This document shows, in pieces, positions 1 to 6,882 of a stretch of DNA of 12,935 nt. Below the pieces are notes generated by a model. That model worked only from the letters and a program-made list of their open reading frames with translations. It ran no database searches and was not told the origin of the DNA. The position numbers and the translations under genes were made by a program. The number at the start of each line of letters is the position of its first letter. Within the stretch, counting starts at the first letter, position 1. Origin of the DNA: Bacillota bacterium (GTDB taxonomy: Bacteria > Bacillota > Clostridia > Acetivibrionales > DTU013); assembly GCA_023412665.1 (NCBI GenBank), contig JAEZCA010000072.1:1-12935 (forward strand), in the 5' to 3' direction.

Positions 1-558
1 AGCTATACCGGTTATAGGCAGCTCGGTCCCACTGCTATTTTCCAAATCAGAAATATTATCGGCAGAATAATATTTGCGGCTGTCATCCAACTGTACCATG
101 CTGTCGAAGCCCAGCTGCTCCTTTATATAGTTTATGCCGTGCCTAATGATATTATCTTCGCCTGTAACATTCATAAAACCCTGGGTTATCTCATATAAGA
201 GCTTTGCAGTCTGTTCATTTCTTTTTGATATCTCAAGCTGGCGCTGGAATCTTGCGGTCAGGCTGGATGCAATCACCGATGCCATGAGGAAAAAGAGTAT
301 AAGCGTCATGTCATTGGTGCTGTTGATTGCAAAGGTATGCAGAGGTTCAGTAAAGAAATAGTTGAATATCATAATACTTGCACATGATGCAACGATCCCG
401 AAAAAATATCCTCTGGTAAACGCAGAGACAAGTAATACACCAACCATGAATATCATTAGGATATTGACCTTGTCAACGCCTATATTGTTCAGCACAACAG
501 AGCAGATGGCTGCTGCAGCTATAACAGAAGCCAGGCAAATGTAATCCTTGCCCCTCAT
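1..558 (-). CDS. KdpD-like sensor histidine kinase, N-terminal 186 residues (cut by window edge)
   Basis: This is the start of a membrane sensor kinase; the kinase core would lie left of the window. The 186 visible codons begin at ATG 558 behind a GAGGTGA Shine-Dalgarno site. Four hydrophobic segments (about residues 8-23, 32-47, 51-69, 84-100) form a DUF4118 domain, with the KdpD-type signature FNYFFTEPLHTFAI at 65-78 and SSLTARFQRQ at 98-107. A linker and the beginning of a probable GAF domain follow (about 118 on). In E. coli, KdpD has some 390 cytosolic residues (KdpD and Usp domains) before these helices. Here the protein starts directly at the first helix, so that input module is absent. 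It follows the KtrA-like gene by 49 bp on the same strand, so K+ status or turgor sensing for this operon is likely. A partner KdpE-like regulator would be expected further left. HATPase and phospho-acceptor His are not visible, so kinase activity is inferred. Confidence 0.85.
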   Translation of the reverse strand, partial: MRGKDYICLASVIAAAAICSVVLNNIGVDKVNILMIFMVGVLLVSAFTRGYFFGIVASCASIMIFNYFFTEPLHTFAINSTNDMTLILFFLMASVIASSLTARFQRQLEISKRNEQTAKLLYEITQGFMNVTGEDNIIRHGINYIKEQLGFDSMVQLDDSRKYYSADNISDLENSSGTELPITGIA

Positions 559-607
559 ACCGGTCACCTCACAAATTAAAGACCCATGTAACTATATTAC
601 CAGATTA

Positions 608-1261
608 TCAATCAATGTTCCTCAGTATTTTCTCAACATCGCTGTGCCTTCCAATAACCATCAGGTGCTCATCGGTCCTGAAGACATGATCCGCCAAAGG
701 CAGCGGAGATACCTTGTCTCCTATCTTTGTGGCAAGGATGCTGACATGGTATCTGACTCTGAAGTTGACCTCCCTTATACTCTTGCCGATCCACAGTTCC
801 AGGGTAGGTATTTCGTAAATGGCAACATCCTTTGTGAGCTCGATGTAATTAAATAGGTTGTTGGCACTGCACCGGACCGCCAGCTTTTCAGCTATGTCAC
901 GCTCAGGGTCCGAAATCTCGTCAGCGCCGTTCTTTAACAGGAATTTGGCATGTATATCCCTGCTGGCCCTGCTAATAACACGCTTTGCACCTAACTCCTT
1001 GAGGAGGCTTGTTATCTCGAGACTGCTCTGGAAGTTGGTCCCGATACATACAAAACATATGTCAAAGTTACGTATCCCAAGTGAACTCAATACTTCCTCC
1101 TTTGTACAATCTCCTATCTGGGCGCTTGTCACCACAGGCAGAAGGTCACGGATGTTTTCCTCCTCCTTATCGACGATCATTACCTCATTTTCGAGTTCTA
1201 CGAGTTTTTGGCTCAGGTGCCTGCCAAAACGGCCTATCCCTATTACAAGCATTGATTTCAT
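608..1261 (-). CDS. ktrA: KtrA/TrkA-type RCK regulatory subunit of K+ uptake
   Basis: Cytosolic gating ring subunit that binds nucleotides and controls the KtrB/TrkH channel. The 217-residue product has the standard KtrA layout. RCK-N Rossmann domain: LVIGIGRFG with GxGxxG at 8-13, acidic residue D31 ending the second strand, GDCT near 50-53. RCK-C domain: from about residue 138 to the end. Length matches Bacillus KtrA (about 220 residues). An in-frame ATG lies 6 bases earlier (1267), but AGGGG would then abut it; from ATG 1261 the spacing is 7 nt, so 1261 is preferred. It follows the channel gene by 10 bp and precedes the KdpD-like sensor by 49 bp. RCK-C domains of this family often bind c-di-AMP, but nothing here proves that. 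The partner channel is KtrB-sized, so Ktr-type is favoured over Trk. Confidence 0.93.
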   Translation of the reverse strand: MKSMLVIGIGRFGRHLSQKLVELENEVMIVDKEEENIRDLLPVVTSAQIGDCTKEEVLSSLGIRNFDICFVCIGTNFQSSLEITSLLKELGAKRVISRASRDIHAKFLLKNGADEISDPERDIAEKLAVRCSANNLFNYIELTKDVAIYEIPTLELWIGKSIREVNFRVRYHVSILATKIGDKVSPLPLADHVFRTDEHLMVIGRHSDVEKILRNID

Positions 1262-1271
1262 AAACATACCC

Positions 1272-2624
1272 CTATCCGAGATTTATTTTTTCCGTCGGAT
1301 ATTGGACAACCGACGGCATTCTGTGCTCTGTGAATATTAGCGCTAAAGAGAGGCTACCCACTCTGCCGCTGTACATGAGAAGTACAATGATAATTTTCGC
1401 GAATACATCGAGTGACCCTGTGATCCCTGTTGAAAGGCCAACTGTACCAAGGGCGGAAAAAACTTCGAACATCACGTCACTCAAAGCGAAACTGCTGTTT
1501 GATATATTTATCAAAAAAGTGGACAGGATCACAAGCACAGTGTTTACCGAAATTATGGCAGAGGCTTTTTTAAGAGTATCATCCTCAAGCCTTCGGCCAA
1601 AGATGTTTTCTTTTTTTACATTTCGCAGGCTTGCCCAAAGTGATATGAATACAACTGCAGTCGTTGTGGTTTTAATACCGCCGGCAGTTGAGCCGGGACT
1701 GCCGCCGATAAACATGAGTACCATAGTAAGCAGCTTGCTTCCGGGTGACATTGCTGCGATATCAACAGTATTGAAACCCGCTGTACGTGGAGTTACAGAC
1801 GCAAACAGCGAAATCAGCAGTTTCTCACCAAACGGCTTGGAAGTGAGCAGGTTGGAATTTTCAGATAAATAGAACAGTACAGCTCCTAGAAAAATCAACA
1901 GAAAGGTCATAAATAATACAATTTTCGTATGAATCTGGTATTTTTTGTAATTGAGCTTGTTTTTGATCAGGTCGTCCCATACAAAAAAACCTATACCACC
2001 GATCACTATAAGTAATATTATAGTTAAATTGACTACGGCATCACCTGAAAAAGCGGTAAGGGACGAGTATTCGCCAAATCTGCCCATAATGTCGAAGCCG
2101 GCATTGCAAAATGCAGAAACGGAATGAAATATACCACAATATATTCCCTTTATAAACCCAATTTTAGGGATAAACCTCAATGACAAAATTATTGCCCCAA
2201 CAGTTTCAAATATAAATGTAATAAAAAGTATTTTTTTTGTCAGCCGCACTATTCCTCCGATATACATGGTGTTGACACTTTCCTTCAGCAGGCCCCTTTC
2301 CTTGAGCCCGATCTTCCTTTTGAGCAGAAATGAAAACATTGTAACAATGGTCATAAAACCAAGGCCACCTATTTGTATAAGCGTCAGTATAGTCAATTGT
2401 CCGAAAAGAGACCATTGGCTATACGTATCATACACAACAAGGCCGGTAACACAGGTCGCAGATGTTGCGGTAAACAAGCTGTTAATTATGCCGGCGCTCT
2501 CACCGTTCCTGCTCGAAATCGGCAGCGAAAGCAGCAAGGTTCCAAGAACAATAACAATAAGATACCCAAGTGATATTATTTGTGGATAAGTCAGCGAATT
2601 CAGTTTTTTCTCTAATAATTTCAT
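1272..2624 (-). CDS. ktrB: KtrB/TrkH-family potassium channel/transporter subunit
   Basis: Integral membrane subunit of a K+ uptake system; cation (often Na+)-stimulated import in KtrAB systems. The 450-residue product has the four M1-P-M2 repeats of the superfamily. Selectivity-filter segments are visible at about 52-62 (SATCVTGL), 168-178 (AFCNAGFD), 275-285 (TPRTAGFN) and 390-400 (GTVGLSTG), each with its key glycine. GSPGSTAGGIKTTT (308-321) is the conserved loop near the gating region, and the C-terminus YPTEKINLG is KtrB-like. A longer reading frame begins at 2693, but those extra 23 codons overlap the upstream gene and are polar and unlike the family. ATG 2624 sits in a 4-bp ATGA overlap with the upstream stop, with GGGGG a few bases before it, so translational coupling is likely. 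Length fits KtrB (about 450) rather than Proteobacterial TrkH (about 480). No key residue is missing. Confidence 0.95.
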   Translation of the reverse strand: MKLLEKKLNSLTYPQIISLGYLIVIVLGTLLLSLPISSRNGESAGIINSLFTATSATCVTGLVVYDTYSQWSLFGQLTILTLIQIGGLGFMTIVTMFSFLLKRKIGLKERGLLKESVNTMYIGGIVRLTKKILFITFIFETVGAIILSLRFIPKIGFIKGIYCGIFHSVSAFCNAGFDIMGRFGEYSSLTAFSGDAVVNLTIILLIVIGGIGFFVWDDLIKNKLNYKKYQIHTKIVLFMTFLLIFLGAVLFYLSENSNLLTSKPFGEKLLISLFASVTPRTAGFNTVDIAAMSPGSKLLTMVLMFIGGSPGSTAGGIKTTTTAVVFISLWASLRNVKKENIFGRRLEDDTLKKASAIISVNTVLVILSTFLINISNSSFALSDVMFEVFSALGTVGLSTGITGSLDVFAKIIIVLLMYSGRVGSLSLALIFTEHRMPSVVQYPTEKINLG

Positions 2625-3079
2625 AGTATGGCCCCCAGTTCCGGAACAAGCCTGTATATACTTTGCTCTGCTGTTTCTTTGCCGCTGATGCATTTGATAT
2701 CTTCAGCAGTATACATGTTAAGATTCCTTTGATCATTGCACAAGCTTATTATTTTATCTGTACCATATACCTTCTTAACGATTTTACATATGGTAATGTT
2801 GTCCACATCGTCATCTGACAACGCAAAAAGGTACTCAATACGCAGTTGTTGTTTGAAAATTAAAGGCTCGGATATAGCAACTACATTGATTTTACCTTTT
2901 TCAAGTTTTCCCGCTACATGCCTGGCAAGCTCTGATGTCCCCAATACAACGGCAATCGGCACATCCGCAGCAGGTTCACAGGCGAAGCCCTTGTTTTCAA
3001 GGAACCTGTCAAGTTCCGATGCCAAAAAACCTATAAAAACTATGGGTATGATAATGACAATGATCAGTAAAAAATTCAC
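2621..3079 (-). CDS. Membrane-tethered RCK-N/TrkA-N-like protein, first gene of the K+ operon
   Basis: A 152-residue protein with one N-terminal transmembrane helix (about residues 3-20, nearly all I/L/V/F), a short linker, then a single Rossmann-type domain related to TrkA-N/RCK-N (about 40-150). PIAVVLGTSELARHV (41-55) corresponds to the nucleotide-binding turn, but the usual GxGxxG reads GTSELA, so classical NAD(H)/ATP binding is doubtful. The segment LFALSDDDVDNITICKIVKK (84-103) matches the RCK-N core where family members read 'T/S-D-D-x-x-N'. No RCK-C domain follows. GTG start at 3079 with an AGGG site 8-9 nt upstream. It overlaps the ktrB start by 4 bp, so it should be made in step with the channel. 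Its role is unknown. A membrane-anchored accessory of the channel or a modulator of the KtrA ring are inferences from fold and position. Confidence 0.82.
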   Translation of the reverse strand: MNFLLIIVIIIPIVFIGFLASELDRFLENKGFACEPAADVPIAVVLGTSELARHVAGKLEKGKINVVAISEPLIFKQQLRIEYLFALSDDDVDNITICKIVKKVYGTDKIISLCNDQRNLNMYTAEDIKCISGKETAEQSIYRLVPELGAIL

Positions 3080-3112
3080 ATTCTCACCCTCTTGCGAAAG
3101 TAATATGTCAAT

Positions 3113-3177
3113 ATTTTATTAGTTTCGATATTAAGATTGTATTAATAGTATATATTGGAATATTAACATAATATTAA
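3113..3177 (-). promoter_or_regulatory. Putative K+-operon promoter with 11-bp-phased direct repeats
   Basis: On the plus strand TATTAA occurs at 3129-3134, 3140-3145, 3161-3166 and 3172-3177, giving two pairs with 11-bp spacing (TTAATA when read toward the operon). The second pair extends to a perfect 8-bp AATATTAA repeat. Such spacing is typical of OmpR/PhoB-family response regulator sites. A -10-like TAAAAT (minus, 3118-3113) begins 10 bp after the nearest repeat, and no good -35 accompanies it, as expected where an activator replaces -35 contacts. The start would be about 25-30 nt before the GTG at 3079. The region is very AT-rich, so chance repeats are possible. Confidence 0.4.
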
Positions 3178-3569
3178 AAATACAAATGATACTATAAAGA
3201 TTTCATTAAGATTACCCATGTGTTACCTTTGGCTGTTTTAACATTGACGTGGCATGCTGTGATAGAAAAAATTGCTATATATAATTATTATTATTGACTT
3301 TCTATTTCCTGGTATGTTATTTTATTCATATCACATGAATGAAAGAAGGGTATTGATGTCGGCAAGATCTGTTAAGGTGGTTCTCAACTGAATATAGTTG
3401 ATCAGACGCGCTGAAACGGAAAGACAGTTGCATAGTATACTGTTTGATGTTTTAATGATCGTAATTAATTAACACTTATTTTAGTGTGTCTGAAAGGCAT
3501 TACCTTATAGACTGCTTCAATATCCAAATCTGAGTTTGATTGGCCATTGATGGAATTATGGATGCATGA
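3178..3569. other. Stretch without a recognisable gene
   Basis: No reading frame here combines a start, a ribosome site and protein-like composition. A 63-codon minus-strand frame (3465-3656) has neither a Shine-Dalgarno site nor a recognisable domain. On the plus strand only tiny frames occur: ATG 3356 behind AGAAGGG would give 11 residues. The stretch has small hairpins: TCAACT/AGTTGA around 3393-3410 and ACACT/AGTGT around 3471-3486. Together with the terminator at 3570-3601 it could specify a non-coding RNA. No known riboswitch class was recognised on either strand. Confidence 0.5.
3294..3323 (+). promoter_or_regulatory. Candidate plus-strand promoter in gene-free gap
   Basis: TTGACT at 3294-3299 is a good -35. 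The best -10 is only TATTTT at 3318-3323 (18-bp spacer). A 6-bp inverted repeat, ATTCAT/ATGAAT with a 5-base centre, lies just downstream at 3324-3340 and could be an operator. It would drive an RNA of about 270 nt to the terminator ending at 3601. Weak evidence on its own. Confidence 0.25.
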
Positions 3570-3601
3570 GTCCGGCAGGGTATGTCTGTCCGGGCTTTTT
3601 T
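3570..3601 (+). terminator. Rho-independent terminator (plus strand)
   Basis: The stem GTCCGGCAG (3570-3578) pairs with CTG-CCGGGC (3586-3595, one bulged T at 3589) around a 7-base loop, followed at once by six T (3596-3601). Nine base pairs, GC-rich. No plus-strand gene lies upstream within the gap, so it must end a short non-coding or unannotated transcript. Confidence 0.75.
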
Positions 3602-3630
3602 GATTTCCCCGCCCTGACGGCATGCTGCAG

Positions 3631-3661
3631 TTAACAAATACAGTTCTGTCGAACATATTAT
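3631..3661 (+). promoter_or_regulatory. Weak candidate promoter for the MutS2-like operon leader
   Basis: TTAACA (3631-3636) and TATTAT (3656-3661) are separated by 19 bp, longer than ideal. The palindrome ACAGTTCTGT (3640-3649) sits in the spacer. If used, the transcript would start near 3668 and carry the terminator at 3721-3773 in its leader, about 80 bases before the MutS2-like start codon. Low confidence. Confidence 0.22.
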
Positions 3662-3720
3662 CCGGCCGGCACTTTATCTGCCATATTCCACTCCTTTACA
3701 CTGAATCGAACCTTGGGACG

Positions 3721-3773
3721 ACCCGCAGAAGCATTATGCCAAATTGGCAAGGTATGCCGTCTGCGGGTTTTTT
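3721..3773 (+). terminator. Strong intrinsic terminator or attenuator upstream of the MutS2-like gene
   Basis: ACCCGCAGA (3721-3729) pairs perfectly with TCTGCGGGT (3760-3768). Inside, GCAT (3731-3734) pairs with ATGC (3754-3757) and TGCCA (3737-3741) with TGGCA (3745-3749) around a 3-base loop. T3768-3773 form the tail. It points toward the next gene and stands 81 bp before its start, so it either ends a short RNA or attenuates the operon. The minus strand has no T-tract, so it does not serve the K+ operon. Confidence 0.8.
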
Positions 3774-3801
3774 GCTACCAGGAAACGTTAACTTTTAATC
3801 A

Positions 3802-3825
3802 TGCCGGGCATAAAGCGCCCTGGCA
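3802..3825 (+). promoter_or_regulatory. Small hairpin before the MutS2-like ribosome site
   Basis: TGCCGGGC (3802-3809) pairs with GCCC-GGCA (3817-3825, one bulged T) around a 7-base loop. It ends 12 bases before the AGGAGG at 3838-3843. It could tune access to the ribosome site or shield the leader 5' end; no competing structure is obvious. Confidence 0.3.
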
Positions 3826-3854
3826 AAGATGAGCTTCAGGAGGTAATAAAAACA

Positions 3855-5849
3855 ATGACCAACAAAATGTTTAAAACACTCGAATTTGATAAAATACTTG
3901 ATATGCTGACCGGACACGCGGTTTCAGAAAAGGCCTCTGAAAGGATCAGAAATCTTGAACCCTATATGTCGGAGGCAGAGGTATCAAGACATCTGAATGA
4001 GACAACTGAAGCCAGAAGGATCATCGAACAGTATGGCACTCCGCCTCTGTCTCCCATGACCTATCTGGACAAAATATTGGCTTGCCTTGGTAAGGGGATC
4101 ATGCTGCTGCCTGAACAGCTGGGCAGTATCGCGCAGTTTCTTACTGCCTGCAGAAGAATGAGGACATACCTGAAGAAAGCCGAAGCATCCGCAGCAGCTG
4201 TAGCTTTATATGGCAATTCCATATATGAGCTGGGGGAGCTTGAGGATGAAATCAACCGGACAGTGCGAGGAAATCAGGTAGATGACAGAGCATCTCCCCA
4301 GCTTGCCGATATCAGAAGAAAAATCGCAAATGCCGGCGAGCAAATAAGATCAAAGCTTGATTCACTGCTGAGGAATAACAAAGCATGGTTTTCAGAGAGC
4401 TTTATATCAACCAGGAACGGCCATTATACGCTGCCAGTGAAAAAGGAATACAGGAACCAGGTGAACGGAACTGTAATTGATATTTCACAATCAGGGAGCA
4501 CCTACTTCATAGAGCCCTCGTCTGCACGAAAGCTGCAGGAGGAAATGGGGCTGCTGTATATTGAAGAGGATAATGAGGTCAGGCGCATCCTTTATACGCT
4601 GACGGCGCTTGTCGAAGAGAATGCGCAGTTCATCAGTATCAACAGGGAAGCTATGGAAACACTTGATTTCATATTTTCCAAAGCGAAAATGAGTATTGCA
4701 ATGAATGCGGCTCCACTGCCTGTCAAGCAGGAAAGAAGGATATCGATCACAGGCGGACGTCACCCGCTTCTCAAATCTGAGACAGCAGTACCTTTGGATT
4801 TCAAAATCGGAGGAGAAATAAGAGGCGTTGTGATAACAGGCCCAAACACAGGCGGCAAAACCGTGGCGCTCAAAACTATCGGCCTATTGTCGCTTATGGC
4901 TCAAAGCGGCCTGCATGTGCCCGCCGCGGATGGCTGTTTTACCATGAACAACTATGTACTGTGCGATATCGGTGATGGTCAGAGCATATCGGAAAACCTT
5001 TCGACCTATTCTTCGCACATGACCAATATTATCGAGATACTCAGGTCAGCAGATAACCAGTCACTGGTCCTGCTGGATGAACTGGGGTCCGGTACGGACC
5101 CGGCAGAGGGCATGGGATTGGCAGTAGCAATACTGGAGGAACTGGCAGCTAAAAAGTGCATATTCGTTACTACTACTCATTACCCTGAGATAAAGGAATA
5201 CGCTGCTAATACACCTGGACTGACAAATGCCAGGATGGCCTTTGACCGTCAGACACTGCTGCCATTATACCGGCTCGAGATCGGAGAAGCGGGAGAAAGC
5301 TGCGCACTATATATAGCAAAGCGCCTCGGACTGCCTCAGCATATGCTCAAAAGGGCAGCGGCGGAAGCATACGGTGAAAGAACATACCGTAAAGCCGATA
5401 AAGCTCCTGATCCTTTGGTCAGCCAAGCTCTGAACAGTTCTTCGGAAGCTGTAAGGAGCGATACAGCCGGCATACAGGCTCAAGCCCCCAAGAGGATCAG
5501 GCCACAGGAAATAAAAAGATCCCCCGAGAACCCGCGCTATATGAAATTCAACATAGGTGACAGTGTTATAGTTTATCCCCAGAAGCTCATAGGGATCGTA
5601 TATCAGAAAGCAAATGAAAAAGGAGAGCTGGGAGTACAGATAAAAAAGCGCAAGGTTCTTATAAACCATAAAAGGATCAAGCTTCACGTTCCTGCACAAG
5701 AGCTGTATCCTGACAACTACGATTTTTCGATCATATTCGATTCCGTGGCGACAAGGAAGGCTCATCATAAGATGGAGCGCAAGCATGATCCGGGACTTTT
5801 GATAGAGTTGACGGATGAAGCCAGTATGGAACAAATGGAGGGTAAATAA
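3855..5849 (+). CDS. MutS2-like DNA-binding ATPase without Smr domain
   Basis: MutS-family ABC-type ATPase, closest in layout to MutS2, which acts on recombination intermediates or collided ribosomes rather than mismatches. The 664-residue product has the MutS2 opening (KTLEFDKILDML), a helical core/clamp (about 90-300), then the ATPase: ITGGRHPLL at 298-306, Walker A GPNTGGKT at 329-336, DGQSISENLSTYSSHM (about 374-389), Walker B SLVLLDE (403-409) with GSGTDP (411-416), and the TTH switch (440-442). A basic linker leads to a KOW/SH3-like piece (about 565-612: FNIGDSVIVYPQKLIGIV). MutS2 proteins are usually about 780-790 residues and end in a Smr nuclease domain; here none follows KOW, and the tail is acidic. 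ATG 3855 has AGGAGG 11 nt upstream; an earlier in-frame ATG (3801) has none. A second, full-length MutS2 elsewhere would make this a paralogue. It is followed by an ABC exporter 1 bp downstream, an odd pairing. Confidence 0.9.
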   Translation: MTNKMFKTLEFDKILDMLTGHAVSEKASERIRNLEPYMSEAEVSRHLNETTEARRIIEQYGTPPLSPMTYLDKILACLGKGIMLLPEQLGSIAQFLTACRRMRTYLKKAEASAAAVALYGNSIYELGELEDEINRTVRGNQVDDRASPQLADIRRKIANAGEQIRSKLDSLLRNNKAWFSESFISTRNGHYTLPVKKEYRNQVNGTVIDISQSGSTYFIEPSSARKLQEEMGLLYIEEDNEVRRILYTLTALVEENAQFISINREAMETLDFIFSKAKMSIAMNAAPLPVKQERRISITGGRHPLLKSETAVPLDFKIGGEIRGVVITGPNTGGKTVALKTIGLLSLMAQSGLHVPAADGCFTMNNYVLCDIGDGQSISENLSTYSSHMTNIIEILRSADNQSLVLLDELGSGTDPAEGMGLAVAILEELAAKKCIFVTTTHYPEIKEYAANTPGLTNARMAFDRQTLLPLYRLEIGEAGESCALYIAKRLGLPQHMLKRAAAEAYGERTYRKADKAPDPLVSQALNSSSEAVRSDTAGIQAQAPKRIRPQEIKRSPENPRYMKFNIGDSVIVYPQKLIGIVYQKANEKGELGVQIKKRKVLINHKRIKLHVPAQELYPDNYDFSIIFDSVATRKAHHKMERKHDPGLLIELTDEASMEQMEGK

Positions 5850-5850
5850 A

Positions 5851-6882
5851 GTGAGCAACGGCATGGATAAAGTAATAGCAACAAGCAGGCTGAAAAAGGA
5901 ATATACGCGGTATGAAAAGGAAGAGGGCTTCAAGGGCAGCGTCAAAAGTCTGTTCAGACGTGAGAAGATCATAAAGACAGCGGTAAGGGATTTTGATCTT
6001 GAAATAGGCAGCGGAGAATTCGTGGGTTTGATCGGTCCAAACGGAGCGGGAAAAACAACTCTGATGAAGATGCTGACAGGCATCATCTCCCCTACCGGAG
6101 GAACCATCAATGTGCTGGGGTATGTTCCAAACGAACTCAGAAATTCCTACAAAAAGCAGTTTGCCATAGTAATGGGACAAAAAAGCCAGCTGTTCCAGGA
6201 TATTTCGGCGGCAGACACCTTCCTGCTTCTAAGGGAGATATATGAGATAACGGAAAGTGAATACCGCAACAGGCTCACATATTTCACAGACCTGTTCGCA
6301 GTTAAGGATTACCTGAACGTGCCGGTACGCACGCTTTCACTCGGTGAAAGGATGAAAATGGAGCTTATAGCGGCTCTGCTCCATGGGCCAAGGATACTGT
6401 TCCTTGACGAGCCGACAATAGGCCTGGACGCAGTGGCGCAAAAGCAGATCCGCGGTTTTCTCAAGGAGGTCAATAAGGATATCGGGACGACAATCCTGCT
6501 GACCAGCCACTACATGGATGATATCAAGAGCTTGTGCAAAAGGTGCATAGTTATCAACGAGGGACTGAAGATTTACGACGGCAGCCTGGATCTGCTCTTT
6601 GACCGCTTCCAGACCCACAAGGCAATAACGGTGTCCTTCACGGAAGTCACAAGCTACAGACCTTCCTTTGATATCAAAATGGTAGAGGAAAACCCCTTCA
6701 GGCTTTCATTCCTGGCTCACCGCAACGATGTTCGCAGCATACTTGGCGATATCATGAGCAAATGCGATATAAATGATATTTCAATTGAGGCTGAGGACAT
6801 CGGCATAGTAATAGAGCGGATCTACAAGTCCGGAACCGGGACAAACAGGAATGGAAATGATGGTAAGGAGGATAATGGATGA
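5851..6882 (+). CDS. ABC-2 exporter ATP-binding protein
   Basis: Cytosolic ATPase of an ABC-2 exporter. Start: GTG 5851, with GGAGGG (5837-5842) 8 nt upstream inside the end of the MutS2-like gene; ATG 5863 is the alternative. The product has 343 residues. Motifs: Walker A GPNGAGKT (62-69), Q-loop in MGQKSQLF (about 108-115), signature LSLGE (162-166, the variant of this subfamily rather than LSGGQ), Walker B ILFLDEP (182-188) with TIGLD, and switch His at 220 (LTSHYMDD). A roughly 30-residue insertion rich in K and E (KEEGFKGSVKSLFRREK) before the first core strand, and about 90 extra C-terminal residues, are typical of ATPases paired with DUF990 permeases. The gene overlaps the first permease by 4 bp (ATGA). 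The exporter's substrate cannot be read from sequence; annotations such as daunorubicin or viologen export in this group are generic. Confidence 0.94.
   Translation: MSNGMDKVIATSRLKKEYTRYEKEEGFKGSVKSLFRREKIIKTAVRDFDLEIGSGEFVGLIGPNGAGKTTLMKMLTGIISPTGGTINVLGYVPNELRNSYKKQFAIVMGQKSQLFQDISAADTFLLLREIYEITESEYRNRLTYFTDLFAVKDYLNVPVRTLSLGERMKMELIAALLHGPRILFLDEPTIGLDAVAQKQIRGFLKEVNKDIGTTILLTSHYMDDIKSLCKRCIVINEGLKIYDGSLDLLFDRFQTHKAITVSFTEVTSYRPSFDIKMVEENPFRLSFLAHRNDVRSILGDIMSKCDINDISIEAEDIGIVIERIYKSGTGTNRNGNDGKEDNG

Noticed and set aside
2206..2415. Minus-strand frame inside ktrB and other frames opposite the K+ genes (134-544, 858-1340, 1330-1872, 2736-3122)
   Set aside because: They lie within or opposite well-supported genes and show no family features.
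3080..3480. c-di-AMP (ydaO-type) riboswitch upstream of the K+ operon
   Set aside because: Such elements often precede ktr genes, but the minus strand here is AT-rich and lacks the conserved GC-rich cores and a terminator before 3079.
3465..3656. 63-codon minus-strand reading frame
   Set aside because: No ribosome site, no recognisable domain, and it overlaps the plus-strand terminator at 3570-3601.
3650..3662. LexA-type box (CGAACATATTATC)
   Set aside because: Only the CGAAC half is present; the other half matches 2 of 5 positions.
3700..3773. T-box-like sequence (CTTGGGACGACCCGC) before a terminator upstream of the MutS2-like gene
   Set aside because: The conserved T-box core (TGGNACCGCG) is not matched without a 3-base insertion, and there is no stem I with specifier loop, nor an aminoacyl-tRNA or amino-acid gene downstream.
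5307..6180. Long minus-strand frames (267 and 149 codons) opposite the MutS2-like end and ABC ATPase
   Set aside because: Shadow frames of two strongly supported genes; compositions are unlike real proteins and there are no ribosome sites.
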